Positions 24,463-34,448 are shown, counted from the first letter of the stretch. The stretch: 64,000 nt of DNA from UBA4416 sp040386075 (GCA_040386075.1 JAZKGE010000034.1:62001-126000), one strand, 5' to 3'. Made by a program: numbers and translations. Notes: generated by a model not told the origin, from the sequence alone.

Positions 24463-25965
24463 ATGAACATTTACTCCAGAAAACAACAATGGAAATGGGT
24501 GCTTTTTATAGTGGCCATTATTATTGTATTTACGTCCTTATGGTACACCGATAAACTGGTGAATAGCATCAAAACAGATGAGGAGAAAAAAGTAAGGCTA
24601 TGGGCAGAAGCAGTTCAAAAAAAAGCGGGGTTGGTAAAATTCACAAACGACCTGTTTCAAAAACTACAAACCGAAGAGCGTAAGAAAGCAGAGTTATATG
24701 CACTGGCAACCAAAGAGCTCAGCGCCGATATGTTCAGCGTTTCTGAATTTGTATTGAAAGTTTTGCAGGACAATACGACAGTGCCGGTTATTTTAACGGA
24801 TAATGAGGATCATATTACCGCGAGCCGGAATTTAGACTCAGCGGTTGAGCATAACGCCGATGCCTTAAAGAAGGAACTAGCAAACATGAAAGCTTTGTAT
24901 GAGCCTGTTGTTATTGATGTTTACAAAGGGAATAAAAATTTCCTGTACCATAAAGACAGTCGTTTATTTTCGGATATTAAAGTGGTGTTTGATAGTTTGA
25001 TCAAATCGTTTATTGCAGATGTTACGGTTAACAGCGCAGCAGTTCCTGTTATTTATACCGACTCAACCAAAACGCATATCATCGAAATGGGTAATATAGA
25101 CTATAAGAAGATCAACTCTACCGAAAAATTAAAGACCATGCTTGCCGAGATGGAAGCTCAAAATACACCCATCCTCATTGATCTTGGTAATAATTCAAAG
25201 AGTTACATCTTCTATGAACAATCGCCTTTATTGACACAGCTTACTTATTATCCTTACGTGCAATTTGGGGTTATTGGTATATTTTTACTGATCGCTTATA
25301 TATTATTCAGTACTTCACGTAAAGCTGAGCAGGATCAGGTGTGGGTTGGTATGAGCAAGGAAACTGCCCATCAGCTTGGAACACCTTTATCATCACTCAT
25401 GGCCTGGATAGAATATTTGAAAGGTGCCGGAGCCGATGAGATGGTAGTGAATGAAATGAACCGTGATGTGGTGCGTTTGAATATGATCACAGAGCGTTTT
25501 TCCAAGATCGGATCTCAACCTACCTTACAGGATGAAGATGTTTGCATGGTAGTGAAAAATGCCATGGATTATTTAAAGCAACGCACATCAAAGAATGTGA
25601 ATTACATTTTAGAGATTCCGGAGACGGAAATTCGTGCGCAGCTTTCTGTTCCTTTATTTGAATGGGTGATCGAGAACATTTGCAAGAATGCTGTGGATGC
25701 CATGGATGGCAAAGGCGAATTTAAAGTAACGATCATTGATATTCCGGAGGGCGTTGCCATTGATTTAAAAGACAGCGGAAAAGGCATTCATAAATCAAAA
25801 CACAAATCGGTTTTTAAACCGGGTTATACAACCAAAAAACGGGGTTGGGGCCTGGGCTTATCCCTGTGTAAACGCATCATCGAAAATTACCATGATGGGA
25901 AGATCTTTGTTTTGCAAAGCGATGAAAAAGGAACCACTTTCAGGATCGTATTGAATAGAGGGTAA
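24463..25965 (+). CDS. Orphan sensor histidine kinase
   Basis: A 500-residue membrane kinase. Helix 1 is about 11-29 (KWVLFIVAIIIVFTSLWYT) and helix 2 about 266-285 (FGVIGIFLLIAYILFSTS), framing a periplasmic sensing region of about 235 residues with no named motif. The H-box is KETAHQLGTPLSSL with His303. The N-box is WVIENICKNAVDAM, then DLKDSGKGIHKS and GWGLGLSLCKRIIENYHDG. No response regulator is adjacent, since the next gene encodes a secreted propeller, so its partner lies elsewhere. Such HQLGTPLSS kinases are common in Bacteroidota. Confidence 0.92.
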   Translation: MNIYSRKQQWKWVLFIVAIIIVFTSLWYTDKLVNSIKTDEEKKVRLWAEAVQKKAGLVKFTNDLFQKLQTEERKKAELYALATKELSADMFSVSEFVLKVLQDNTTVPVILTDNEDHITASRNLDSAVEHNADALKKELANMKALYEPVVIDVYKGNKNFLYHKDSRLFSDIKVVFDSLIKSFIADVTVNSAAVPVIYTDSTKTHIIEMGNIDYKKINSTEKLKTMLAEMEAQNTPILIDLGNNSKSYIFYEQSPLLTQLTYYPYVQFGVIGIFLLIAYILFSTSRKAEQDQVWVGMSKETAHQLGTPLSSLMAWIEYLKGAGADEMVVNEMNRDVVRLNMITERFSKIGSQPTLQDEDVCMVVKNAMDYLKQRTSKNVNYILEIPETEIRAQLSVPLFEWVIENICKNAVDAMDGKGEFKVTIIDIPEGVAIDLKDSGKGIHKSKHKSVFKPGYTTKKRGWGLGLSLCKRIIENYHDGKIFVLQSDEKGTTFRIVLNRG

Positions 25966-26117
25966 AAGTTTATTCCAATCACGTTCTCCTACAACAAATT
26001 AATTGTGATATACTTATTAAAGTAAGCTGTTTTGATGTAAAAAACACGTACTTTTAAATACCATCACAGCACACGTTGTTTCACGTTGTTCCAATTTATA
26101 GCTGCGGTACGTTTATT

Positions 26118-28409
26118 ATGAATAAATTATTCAGCAACACTTTATTGATAGCATTGCTATTTACAGGTTTAACCCATTTTTCTCAAGCCAGTTTCTTGCA
26201 ATGGGCCGATCAGATTGGCGGACTTAGTACTGATAATGCACGTGGAAGCGCCATTGATAAGGATGGTAACGTTATTACAGTAGGATTTTTTCAGGGAACC
26301 ATGGATTTTGATCCTGGAGTGGGCACCTTTACTTTGGCATCAGTTGGAACAACGAATAGTTTTGTTTTAAAAATTGATAAAACAGGTAATTTTGTGTGGG
26401 CAAAAAGTTTTGTTGGCTCTACCGGCTCAAATTCAGCGGTATGTGTGGATGTTGATATTACTGGTAATGTATATATCGGCGGTAGTTATTCAGGAGCGAC
26501 AGATATGAATCCTGGAGCAGGTACTTATACAATTAATGGTGCGAGTAATTTTATTTGTAAGCTAAATGCTTTGGGCAATTTTGTTTGGGTCAAAGAATAC
26601 GTAGGAGGCGCGTCAATTGAATCGATTACGGTTGATGCCTCACAAAATGTTTATACAACTGGTGTTTTAAGTGGTACAGCTGATTTTAATCCCGCGACAG
26701 CTACATACACATTGGCGTCGTCTTCACCAGGAGTTATGGATGCCTTTGTTGCTAAATTAAATATAGCAGGCAATTTTGTTTGGGCTCAAAAGTTTGGTAG
26801 TACCGCTTTAGATAGAGGCTATTCAATTGTTGTTGATAATAATAAAAATGTTTATGCAGCAGGAATATTTACAGGAACAGTTGATTTTAATTCAGCTGCA
26901 GCCACCAATAATTTGTACTCTACAATCATAAGCTCTGCTTACAAAACAGATATATACATTTTAAAATTAGATTCTTTGGGAAATTATTTGTGGGCACAAA
27001 GCGTAGGTGGTCCCGGACAAGTTCAGAAACCCGCAATAGCAGTTGATAATTTGTCTAATGCGTATATAGTTGGGTATTGTAGCGGAAGCATAGATTTTAT
27101 TTCAACAAATATAACAACAACTGGCAGTGATGGTTTTATTTTAAAATTAAATTCAGCAGGTAGTTTTATGTGGGTTAAAAATTTTTCTGGAGCAGGTTCG
27201 GCGTATCCGAATGCAGTAGCAACAGACCTGTTACAAAACGTATATGTTTCCGGTTCGTTTAGCGGAACTGCCGATTTTGATGCCGGTGCGGCAACTACAG
27301 CGATAGCAGCTCAAGGATCAAATGATGCATTTATCACAAAATATAATACAGCAGGAAATTTTATGTGGGCAAAAGGTTTTGGCGGCGCGGGAAGTACTAC
27401 TGATATTACTTCTCTTCACGCGGATTCACTTCAAAATGTTTATGCTTCCGGAATTTTCACTGGAGCTCCTGATCTTGATCCAAATGCAAACACATTGTAT
27501 TTTGCATCGCAGGGCGGCCAGGATGCTTTTGTTTTAAAATTAACTAACTGTATTTATGATGCGCCAAATATTTGTTTGGTAACGGTAGACAGTTTAGCTT
27601 TAAATAATGTGATTTACTGGGACAAATCTGTTTATCCGTTAGCAGATAGTTTTATTGTATACCGCTATGATGCCTTTGCTACGGTATATAAAAAGATCGG
27701 TGCTAAGTCCATTAATCAATCCAATTTTTTAGTAGATACTGCAAGAACTGTAGGAGGTCCAAATGGTGGTGACCCTCAGTATTCCAGCAGCCGTTATAAG
27801 TTAGCCATTAGAGGTACTTGTGGAAGCATGGGAACTAAAGGTTTGTATCACGAAAGTATTTTTATTCAGCAAAACAACCAAAATTTTAGCTGGAATGCTT
27901 ATGGCATCGAAGGACAATCAAGCCCGGCAACCGGCTACCAGTTTATGCGGGATGACATTAATAATGGTACCTGGCAGGTACTTGTAAATACAGGCGGACT
28001 TTCTACTACCGACCCTAATTACTTGAATTATCCTAATGGTAACTGGCGCGTTGATGCTTTGGGTTTTTCATGTAATCCTACAGCCAAAACAACACAACAG
28101 ATCAATAAATCCAAATCAAATGTTAAAAATAATTTTGTAATAACCTCAGCCAGCGAAATGGAACTGAAGGCTAATACCGTTCTATCACCAATTCCGGCCG
28201 GTACCGAGTTAGTAGTTCATTTCTCCAACCATCAGCAAATTAAAACGGAGTTTACAGTAACAGATGTATTAGGTAAAGTTGTTTCAAAAATGGAAACGCT
28301 GGCTTTGGATAAAGTTACCATTGCATTGAACAATATGAGCAGCGGCGTTTATTTTTTAAAGATCACTCAGGGAAAATTACAGGCTACTCAAAAGTTTGTG
28401 AAGGAATAG
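26118..28409 (+). CDS. Secreted SBBP-type repeat protein with T9SS sorting domain
   Basis: A 763-residue protein from the ATG at 26118 (MNKLFSNTLLIALLFTGLTHFSQA signal peptide); an upstream in-frame TTG would spoil the signal. Residues about 25-480 hold about seven repeats of some 55-65 residues with a GTADFDPG-type turn and a KLNxxGNFVWAKSFGG edge strand, as in beta-propeller SBBP repeats; the copies from the middle onward are more diverged. A cysteine-containing linker follows, then a fibronectin-like middle part (about 490-670), and the end (NNMSSGVYFLKITQGKLQATQKFVKE) is a type A T9SS domain. Role: surface or medium protein of unknown ligand. A terminator closes the gene. Confidence 0.82.
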   Translation: MNKLFSNTLLIALLFTGLTHFSQASFLQWADQIGGLSTDNARGSAIDKDGNVITVGFFQGTMDFDPGVGTFTLASVGTTNSFVLKIDKTGNFVWAKSFVGSTGSNSAVCVDVDITGNVYIGGSYSGATDMNPGAGTYTINGASNFICKLNALGNFVWVKEYVGGASIESITVDASQNVYTTGVLSGTADFNPATATYTLASSSPGVMDAFVAKLNIAGNFVWAQKFGSTALDRGYSIVVDNNKNVYAAGIFTGTVDFNSAAATNNLYSTIISSAYKTDIYILKLDSLGNYLWAQSVGGPGQVQKPAIAVDNLSNAYIVGYCSGSIDFISTNITTTGSDGFILKLNSAGSFMWVKNFSGAGSAYPNAVATDLLQNVYVSGSFSGTADFDAGAATTAIAAQGSNDAFITKYNTAGNFMWAKGFGGAGSTTDITSLHADSLQNVYASGIFTGAPDLDPNANTLYFASQGGQDAFVLKLTNCIYDAPNICLVTVDSLALNNVIYWDKSVYPLADSFIVYRYDAFATVYKKIGAKSINQSNFLVDTARTVGGPNGGDPQYSSSRYKLAIRGTCGSMGTKGLYHESIFIQQNNQNFSWNAYGIEGQSSPATGYQFMRDDINNGTWQVLVNTGGLSTTDPNYLNYPNGNWRVDALGFSCNPTAKTTQQINKSKSNVKNNFVITSASEMELKANTVLSPIPAGTELVVHFSNHQQIKTEFTVTDVLGKVVSKMETLALDKVTIALNNMSSGVYFLKITQGKLQATQKFVKE

Positions 28410-28430
28410 TTTTGGAATTATAAGAACAAT

Positions 28431-28466
28431 AAAAAAAGTCCGAAAATATTTTCGGACTTTTTTTTA
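28431..28466. terminator. Bidirectional terminator between convergent genes
   Basis: aaaaaaagtccgaaaa and its complement surround tat, with A and T tracts on both sides. It serves the propeller gene (+) and overlaps the stop codon of the DUF151 gene (-). Confidence 0.9.
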
Positions 28467-29075
28467 AGATTCTTTTCTGTTATTTATTTCGTCTCTTATT
28501 TTAGAGGCTAATTCGTATTGTTCTCCATCCAAAGCTGTTTCTAATAAATTCTTTAATTCTTCGGTTGATTTGGATTTGTATTCGCCTTCCGAAACAGGGG
28601 CTGTTGTTGTTTCTTCAGTTGAAGATGCAGGAGGAGTTTCAGACGTTGGTAATACTTCATCATCCAATACAATACCCGCCGATTTTAAAATGAATTCGTA
28701 AGTAAAGATAGGGCAGTTGAAACGTACCGCTAAAGCAATAGCGTCACTTGTACGAGCATCAATTTCTACTTCGCGGGTTCCATCCGTACAAACCAGTTTG
28801 GCGTAAAAAATACCTTCTACCAGGTTGTATATTAATATTTCGGTTACTTCAATAGAGAACGTTTCAGAGAATGCTTTGAATAGGTCATGTGTTAAAGGAC
28901 GGGTAGGAGTCATTTTTTCCAACTCAATAGCAATAGCCTGTGCTTCGAAACCTCCAATAATGATAGGTAAACGGCGGCTACCAGTACTTTCGCCTAAAAC
29001 AAGGGCATAGGCGCCACTTTGTGTCTGACTGTAAGATAAACCAACAATTTCTAATCTGACTTTCTTCATTCCCAT
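28464..29075 (-). CDS. Bifunctional-nuclease (DUF151) domain protein with UVR motif
   Basis: A 203-residue cytoplasmic protein. Residues 5 to about 135 are a BFN/DUF151 domain: YALVLGESTGSRRLPIIIGGFEAQAIAIELE, RPLTHDLFKAFSETF, and VEIDARTSDAIALAVRFNCPIF. A linker rich in Pro, Ser, Thr and Glu follows. The C-terminus (STEELKNLLETALDGEQYELASKIRDEINNRK) is a UvrB/UvrC-type UVR helix pair, a protein-interaction motif. The domain pair is usual in Bacteroidota. A plant homologue showed DNase and RNase activity, but the bacterial role is unproven. It lies downstream of etfBA on the same strand, 37 bp after etfA, and may be cotranscribed. Confidence 0.9.
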   Translation of the reverse strand: MGMKKVRLEIVGLSYSQTQSGAYALVLGESTGSRRLPIIIGGFEAQAIAIELEKMTPTRPLTHDLFKAFSETFSIEVTEILIYNLVEGIFYAKLVCTDGTREVEIDARTSDAIALAVRFNCPIFTYEFILKSAGIVLDDEVLPTSETPPASSTEETTTAPVSEGEYKSKSTEELKNLLETALDGEQYELASKIRDEINNRKES

Positions 29076-29111
29076 TTTTACGAAACTCTAATATACAAAA
29101 ATATGGTTGAA

Positions 29112-30095
29112 TTAGTTTTGATTTGCTTTGAATTTTTTAACTGCTTCAATCAATTTCGGAACAATGACCGCTGCATCTCCAATAACACCATAATCGGCTG
29201 ATTTGAAGAAAGGCGCTTCTTTGTCGCTGTTGATAACCACAATTGTTTTACTGCCGTTAACACCTGCCAAATGCTGTATAGCACCTGAGATACCAATAGC
29301 AATATATAAGTTGGGACGGATAGCAACACCTGTTTGTCCAACATGTTCATGATGTGGTCTCCAGTGCATATCGGCAACCGGACGAGAACAAGCCGTTGTT
29401 GCTTTTAATTCTTTTGCTAACTCTTCAATGATTCCCCAGTTCTCAGGGCCTTTCATACCGCGTCCTGCAGAAACTACTAACTCAGCTTCAGGCAATGGAG
29501 CCATTCCGCCAACATCATTTGACTTCTTTTCCTTCACAACTATTTTAGAATTCACGCCACTTAAGTCAGCAGAAAAATCTGTTACTGTAGCAGCATTGTC
29601 TCCTAATTTTACCGGGAAAGAATTTGGTAATAAAGAGATGATCTTGATATCGCTGTTGATAGAATAAAGCGCTGTTGCTTTTCCTGAGAATACATTTTTC
29701 TTTACTTCCAAACTTCCGCCATTTACTGTTGGATAATCAACTGCACCTGCTACTAAACCTGCTTTTAAACGGGCCGATAAACGTGGCGCAGCAGCTTTGC
29801 CTGTAATGTCGAAAGAGAAGATAATGATCTTTGATCCTTCTGCTTTGACAGCCTGTTCAACAGTTGCTGAGATCAGCATGCTGTCTAAAGATGTCAACGC
29901 ATCATTTTTTACGGATAATATTTTTTTAGCGCCTGCTTTTCCAATTTCTTCCAATTGAGCAGCGTCTGCATTAATAGCTAAAGCTGTAACGGTTGATCCT
30001 GTTAATTCAGCAATTTTAGCTGCGTAGTTAACAGCCTCCAGAGACGCTTTTTTTACTTTTCCTTTATTTATTTCTGTATATACTAGAACTGACAT
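29112..30095 (-). CDS. etfA: Electron transfer flavoprotein, alpha subunit
   Basis: A 327-residue ETF alpha subunit. The N-terminal part has the ETF fold (SVLVYTEINKGKVKKASLEAVNYA). The C-terminal FAD-binding domain has GRGMKGPENWGIIEELAKEL, TTACSRPVADMHWRPHHEHVGQTG and PNLYIAIGISGAIQHLAGVNGSKTIVVINSDKEAPFF. With EtfB it carries electrons from acyl-CoA dehydrogenases to the quinone pool through ETF-quinone oxidoreductase. etfB lies upstream with a 78-bp gap that contains a short dispersed palindrome. The next gene downstream is the DUF151 protein. Confidence 0.97.
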   Translation of the reverse strand: MSVLVYTEINKGKVKKASLEAVNYAAKIAELTGSTVTALAINADAAQLEEIGKAGAKKILSVKNDALTSLDSMLISATVEQAVKAEGSKIIIFSFDITGKAAAPRLSARLKAGLVAGAVDYPTVNGGSLEVKKNVFSGKATALYSINSDIKIISLLPNSFPVKLGDNAATVTDFSADLSGVNSKIVVKEKKSNDVGGMAPLPEAELVVSAGRGMKGPENWGIIEELAKELKATTACSRPVADMHWRPHHEHVGQTGVAIRPNLYIAIGISGAIQHLAGVNGSKTIVVINSDKEAPFFKSADYGVIGDAAVIVPKLIEAVKKFKANQN

Positions 30096-30128
30096 AATTT
30101 CTATTTTTATATTGTTTGATCTAGGTGT

Positions 30129-30152
30129 GTTCTCGACTTCGCTCGAACTGAC
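30129..30152. repeat. Short dispersed palindrome inside the etfB-etfA gap
   Basis: A gttctcgacttcgctcgaac unit whose arms ctcga/tcgag-like pair around a short loop. This type of repeat is frequent in Bacteroidota intergenic DNA. Here it sits within an operon, so it would be part of the mRNA. Confidence 0.55.
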
Positions 30153-30173
30153 TAAAATCTTATTTCTAAATTA

Positions 30174-30917
30174 TTAAATAACCTTAGCTTCTGTGTGTAA
30201 TAAGTTCACTAATTCATCCATGTTATTTTCATCGATCATTTTTACAGTTGTGCGTCCTGCCGATAATGAATATGATTTGATGTTCGTTAATTTATCGGCA
30301 CCGCTTGCAGGAACTACTGTTAATGGTTTCGTACGGGCACTCATAATTCCTTTCATGTTCGGGATACGTTGTTCGGCCATTCCTTTCGAGCAGGAAATAA
30401 CTAAAGGTAATTCACATTCCACAACCTGAGTTCCGCCATCCACGTCATGTTCAACCGTTGCTTTATTTCCTTCCAGATCGAATTTAGTAGCTAAAGATAC
30501 TAATGGCAGATCCATAAATCCTGCGATCATAGCTCCAACCGATGAACCGTTATAGTTAATGGTTTCCTTTCCGGTCATTACCAGATCATAACCGTTATCT
30601 TTTGCGTATTTGGCAATTTGTTCCGCTACGAAATAAGCATCAGGCCCTTCAGCATCCACACGCACACCGTCATCAGCACCTAAAGCAAATCCTTTACGGA
30701 TAGTAGCATCGCTATCAGCTAAGCCAACATGTATCAAGGTAACTTTTTCAGCTTTTCCTGCTTCTTTTAATTCTAAAGCACGTACCAATGCGTACCACTC
30801 ATCGTATGGGTTAATTATAAATTGTACTCCGGCGGCATTAAATTCAGTATCGCCGTTAGTGAAAGCTATTTTAGTAGTTGTGTCGGGAACATTACTAATT
30901 GGAACTAATATTTTCAT
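30174..30917 (-). CDS. etfB: Electron transfer flavoprotein, beta subunit
   Basis: A 247-residue ETF beta subunit. Typical stretches are MKILVPISNVPDTTTKIAF, QFIINPYDEWYALVRALELKEAG, GLADSDATIRKGFALGADDGVRVD and the AMP-binding DLVMTGKETINYNGSSVGAMIAGFMDLPLVSLA. The C-terminal arm wraps the alpha subunit. It is first in the etfBA operon, behind its own promoter. Confidence 0.97.
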   Translation of the reverse strand: MKILVPISNVPDTTTKIAFTNGDTEFNAAGVQFIINPYDEWYALVRALELKEAGKAEKVTLIHVGLADSDATIRKGFALGADDGVRVDAEGPDAYFVAEQIAKYAKDNGYDLVMTGKETINYNGSSVGAMIAGFMDLPLVSLATKFDLEGNKATVEHDVDGGTQVVECELPLVISCSKGMAEQRIPNMKGIMSARTKPLTVVPASGADKLTNIKSYSLSAGRTTVKMIDENNMDELVNLLHTEAKVI

Positions 30918-30942
30918 TATATATCGTTTTTAAAAAGGTTAG

Positions 30943-30971
30943 CAAATTTAAAAAAATATGGGGTAAATCAA
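30943..30971 (-). promoter_or_regulatory. Promoter of etfBA
   Basis: On the minus strand TTG (30969-30971), an 18-bp spacer and TAAATTTG (30943-30950) fit the -33/-7 consensus. The etfB ATG follows 25 bp later. Confidence 0.55.
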
Positions 30972-31152
30972 TACATAAATGCCCAAAATTCCACTTTGTT
31001 TTCGTCAAATCATAAAGTTCTGTATACGAGTGATTTACCAAGCCTGAAAAGCAAAGTAAATACCATTTAAAGTTTTCAATATAAGCCTATAATTTTGCCT
31101 TTCTCTTTTAAATACATGGCTTTTTGTTTACATTTGAGACTTTGATATTTAT

Positions 31153-32136
31153 ATGAGAACAATAGAATTTAGAGAAGCCCTGCGCGAAGCAATGAATGAA
31201 GAAATGCGTCGTGATCAATCCATTTTTTTAATGGGTGAAGAAGTGGCTGAATATAACGGTGCTTATAAAGTAAGTAAAGGAATGCTGGCAGAATTTGGAC
31301 CGAAACGGATCATTGATACACCTATTGCTGAGCTTGGTTTTGCAGGTATTGGAGTAGGGGCAGCCGTAAACGGTTTACGTCCTATTATTGAATTCATGAC
31401 CTTTAACTTTTCTTTGGTTGCTATCGATCAGATAATAAATGCTGCTGCTAAATTTTTAAGCATGAGTGGGGGTCAGTATAACTGTCCTATCGTATTCAGG
31501 GGTCCTACAGCAAGTGCAGGAATGTTAAGCTCTCAGCACTCTCAGGCTTTTGAGAACTGGTATGCTAACTGTCCCGGATTAAAAGTAATTGTCCCTTCAA
31601 ACGGATATGATGCTAAAGGTTTATTAAAAGCTGCAATTCGTGATAATGACCCGGTTATTTTTATGGAAAGCGAGCAAATGTATGGTGATAAATGCGAGGT
31701 TCCTGACGAAGAGTATATTATCCCCATTGGTGTAGCTGATATTAAAAGACAAGGAACTGATGTAACCATCGTTTCGTTTGGTAAGATCATGAAAGTGGCT
31801 TTGGCTGCTGCTGCTGAATTAGAGAAAGAAGGCATTAGTGCTGAGGTAATAGATCTTAGGACCGTTCGACCAATTGATTATGATACAGTAATTGCTTCTG
31901 TAAAGAAAACAAACCGTTTAGTAGTTGTTGAAGAAGCCTGGCCATTGGCAAGTATCTCAGGAGAGATCGCGTTCAGAGTGCAAAAGGATGCCTTTGATTA
32001 TTTGGACGCACCTATTCGCCGTATCACAGCAGCAGATGTGCCTTTACCGTATGCGCCAACTTTAATTGATGCATCCTTGCCTAACGTAGCTAAAACTGTG
32101 AAAGCAGTAAAAGACGTTATGTACGCTACAAAATAA
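31153..32136 (+). CDS. pdhB: Pyruvate dehydrogenase E1 component, beta subunit
   Basis: A 327-residue beta subunit of a TPP-dependent 2-oxoacid dehydrogenase E1, most likely pyruvate. Signatures: MGEEVAEYNGAYKVSKGML, IDTPIAELGFAGIGVGAAVNGLRPIIEFMTFNFSLVAIDQI, GMLSSQHSQAFENWYANCPGLKVIVPS, and the C-terminal DLRTVRPIDYDTVIASVKKT with VEEAWPLASISGEIA. The alpha subunit is not adjacent; in Bacteroidota pdhA is often separate. A -7-like TACATTTG lies at 31129-31136. A related branched-chain E1 beta is the main alternative. Confidence 0.92.
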   Translation: MRTIEFREALREAMNEEMRRDQSIFLMGEEVAEYNGAYKVSKGMLAEFGPKRIIDTPIAELGFAGIGVGAAVNGLRPIIEFMTFNFSLVAIDQIINAAAKFLSMSGGQYNCPIVFRGPTASAGMLSSQHSQAFENWYANCPGLKVIVPSNGYDAKGLLKAAIRDNDPVIFMESEQMYGDKCEVPDEEYIIPIGVADIKRQGTDVTIVSFGKIMKVALAAAAELEKEGISAEVIDLRTVRPIDYDTVIASVKKTNRLVVVEEAWPLASISGEIAFRVQKDAFDYLDAPIRRITAADVPLPYAPTLIDASLPNVAKTVKAVKDVMYATK

Positions 32137-32154
32137 AACACTACATTTTTTCAT

Positions 32155-32192
32155 AAAAAAACTCCCACAAGATCTTGTGGGAGTTTTTTTAT
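32155..32192. terminator. Terminator after pdhB, convergent with the adhesin operon
   Basis: aaaaactcccacaagat pairs with atcttgtgggagttttt in an almost loopless palindrome, with A and T runs on both sides, so it can work in either direction. Confidence 0.85.
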
Positions 32193-32210
32193 AGTAAATA
32201 TTTTAGAACT

Positions 32211-32237
32211 GAGATGCTGAAACAAGTTCAGCATGAC
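32211..32237. repeat. Short dispersed palindrome (gatgctgaa...ttcagcatg)
   Basis: gatgctgaa and ttcagcatg flank acaag. It is the same family as the larger hairpin at 5812-5868, and lies between the pdhB terminator and the end of the adhesin operon. Confidence 0.6.
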
Positions 32238-32243
32238 TTGTCG

Positions 32244-34448
32244 TTAGTCTTTCAACTTTACAATAATAAATTCTGTTCTTCTGTTCTTAGCATGTTCATC
32301 TTCCGAACAGGTTGGTTTTACTTTCCCTTCGCAGGCACAAGAATTCAATAATTTGCCTTCTCCATAACCTTTACCCGAAATACGGGTCTTATCAATACCT
32401 TGTTTTACAATATAGGCAGCTGATGCTTTTGCTCTTGCACCGGATAATTTTAAATTGGAAGCTGCAGCTCCTCTGCAATCCGTGTGGGCACCTAATTCAA
32501 TGATCATGTTTGGATATTCTTTCATAACTGCAACAACTTTATCTAACTCAATGGCCGCATCTTTTCTGATCACTGATTTCCCCAAGTCAAAATAAATAGG
32601 TTTGATGTCGATCATTTTTGCAAGATCCATCCCAACCTCAACTTTACCAATTGTTAAGCCTAACAATTCATTCATTTGGATCTCTCCTTCTTTTTTGATC
32701 TCGTAGGTAAAATTTGTGGTTTTAGTGATGTAGCCTTCTTTTTCGATGGTCACTAAAAACAATAATTTATCACCAATTTTTTTGCCTTTCAATGGCATTT
32801 TATATTCGCCGTTCTTCTCTGTTTTCAATAATTCAAAATCATTACTTACAGCAAGATCTTTTATTTTAATATGTACATTCTCTATTCCTACCCCTGTTTT
32901 AGCATCATAAATACCAGCAAGTAAAGTTAAATTAGGGTCTTTTTCCAATTCAATGGTTTTGGTAAACTCATCTTCTTCAGGTGAAGATTTTGTTGAAATT
33001 GAATCGGCTATTTCAAAATATTTTTCTTTTTTGATGACTAATGCATAATTTATATCTTCCTCTAAAACACCTTGAAATTCACCTTTTTCGTTAGTTGTGA
33101 ATGAGTCAGTATTTAATTTTATCGTCGTCATCGTAAGTGGCTCTTGTGAGTCCTTATCCTTGATGACAAAATTAACTGTTTTTCCTCTCGATACTTTTCT
33201 TAGAACTTCAACATGATAAATGTCATCATTCATACCACCTGTTTTTCTATTAGTACTTAAAAAACCTTTTTTACCATCGCTATTCAGGTTGTATGCAAAG
33301 TCGTCATATTCACTGTTCACAGGTTTTCCCATATTATAGACTTTACCTACTTTATCATCTTTTATTTTACACTCATAAACATCCAGTCCGCCCAATCCTT
33401 CATGTCCGTTTGAAGCAAAATATAAAATGTTATCATCGGTAATGGAAGGGAAAAGTTCATTTCCTCTGGTATTTACTTTTTCGCCTAAATTAACCGGTGG
33501 CCCCCAGGCCCCACCTGCATCTAATTTACAGTAGTAAAGATCCATGCCTCCTTGTCCACCACCCATATCAGAAGAAAAATACAATGTTTTCCCGTCTTTG
33601 CTAATTGCAGGGTGCGCGCAGTTATATTCATTGCTATTGAATTTCAAAACCATCATCGATTGAAAATTATCATTAAGAATGGTGGCTTGCATAATTTTTA
33701 GCTTCTGCGTTCCATCTAAACTCTTATCTTTTTTGCTGGTTGAGTTTCTTGTGAAAAATATATTTGTACCATCTTTACTTGCAGAAAAAGGACCGTCATT
33801 GTATTTAGGAGCATATTCAGCAATGAACATAGCGGGTGTATCATATTCGCCAAATTCATTTTTCTCTGTCATGAACATATGACAGTAATTGTTTCCGGTC
33901 CAACCATGTTTTCTTGAGATCCAGGCTGTCTTTGATTTGTTGGATGTGAAAACGATTTTGTCGTTCATAAAAGTAAAAGCCGAAAAATCATTGAATGGTG
34001 AATTGTGTTCAAATTCCTTCAAAGCATAAGCGTCAGCATTTTTAGAAAACTTTTGAAGATTGGTAATAGCTTTCGAAAAGGATTCGCCTCTTTTGTCGCC
34101 TTTATATTCGTCCATGTATTTTTTTGCGTCATCGTATTTGCCAGCCCCCATTAAAGCCTGGCCGTAATACAATTTGTGTATTTCTTCTGCTTTACCTGTT
34201 TTTACTAATTTACCATAACATATGAGTTGTCCTCGGTTGTTATTTGTTAAACGGTAGCAGTCTCCTAAGTTGATCAATACGTCAGCATTTGCACTATCTT
34301 TCTTTAAAACACTTTCGTATTTAGGAATAGCTTGTACGTATAGTTTAGAAAAATATAATTTATTGGCGGCATTAATAGAAGCACTTTGTGCCACACTTTT
34401 TACAGCAAATAAACTAACGATCGAGAATAATATAATTGACTTGTTCAT
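32244..34448 (-). CDS. PorE-like OmpA-family protein (TPR, propeller, CRD, OmpA)
   Basis: A 734-residue envelope protein with signal peptide MNKSIILFSIVSLFAVKSVAQ. Order of parts: TPR-like helices (about 25-130, YVQAIPKYESVLKKDSANADVLINLGDCYRL); a PD40-type beta-propeller (about 150-420, with AHPAISKDGKTLYFSSDMGGGQGGMDLYYCKL and FPSITDDNILYFASNGHEGLGGLDVYE); carboxypeptidase-regulatory-like segments (about 430-600); and an OmpA peptidoglycan-binding domain (about 610-734, IELGAHTDCRGAAASNLKLSGARAKAS). This is the domain order of PorE of Porphyromonas T9SS. It starts 4 bp after porP/sprF and would anchor surface-exposed cargo or T9SS parts to peptidoglycan. It is the last gene of the adhesin operon. 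Confidence 0.88.
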   Translation of the reverse strand: MNKSIILFSIVSLFAVKSVAQSASINAANKLYFSKLYVQAIPKYESVLKKDSANADVLINLGDCYRLTNNNRGQLICYGKLVKTGKAEEIHKLYYGQALMGAGKYDDAKKYMDEYKGDKRGESFSKAITNLQKFSKNADAYALKEFEHNSPFNDFSAFTFMNDKIVFTSNKSKTAWISRKHGWTGNNYCHMFMTEKNEFGEYDTPAMFIAEYAPKYNDGPFSASKDGTNIFFTRNSTSKKDKSLDGTQKLKIMQATILNDNFQSMMVLKFNSNEYNCAHPAISKDGKTLYFSSDMGGGQGGMDLYYCKLDAGGAWGPPVNLGEKVNTRGNELFPSITDDNILYFASNGHEGLGGLDVYECKIKDDKVGKVYNMGKPVNSEYDDFAYNLNSDGKKGFLSTNRKTGGMNDDIYHVEVLRKVSRGKTVNFVIKDKDSQEPLTMTTIKLNTDSFTTNEKGEFQGVLEEDINYALVIKKEKYFEIADSISTKSSPEEDEFTKTIELEKDPNLTLLAGIYDAKTGVGIENVHIKIKDLAVSNDFELLKTEKNGEYKMPLKGKKIGDKLLFLVTIEKEGYITKTTNFTYEIKKEGEIQMNELLGLTIGKVEVGMDLAKMIDIKPIYFDLGKSVIRKDAAIELDKVVAVMKEYPNMIIELGAHTDCRGAAASNLKLSGARAKASAAYIVKQGIDKTRISGKGYGEGKLLNSCACEGKVKPTCSEDEHAKNRRTEFIIVKLKD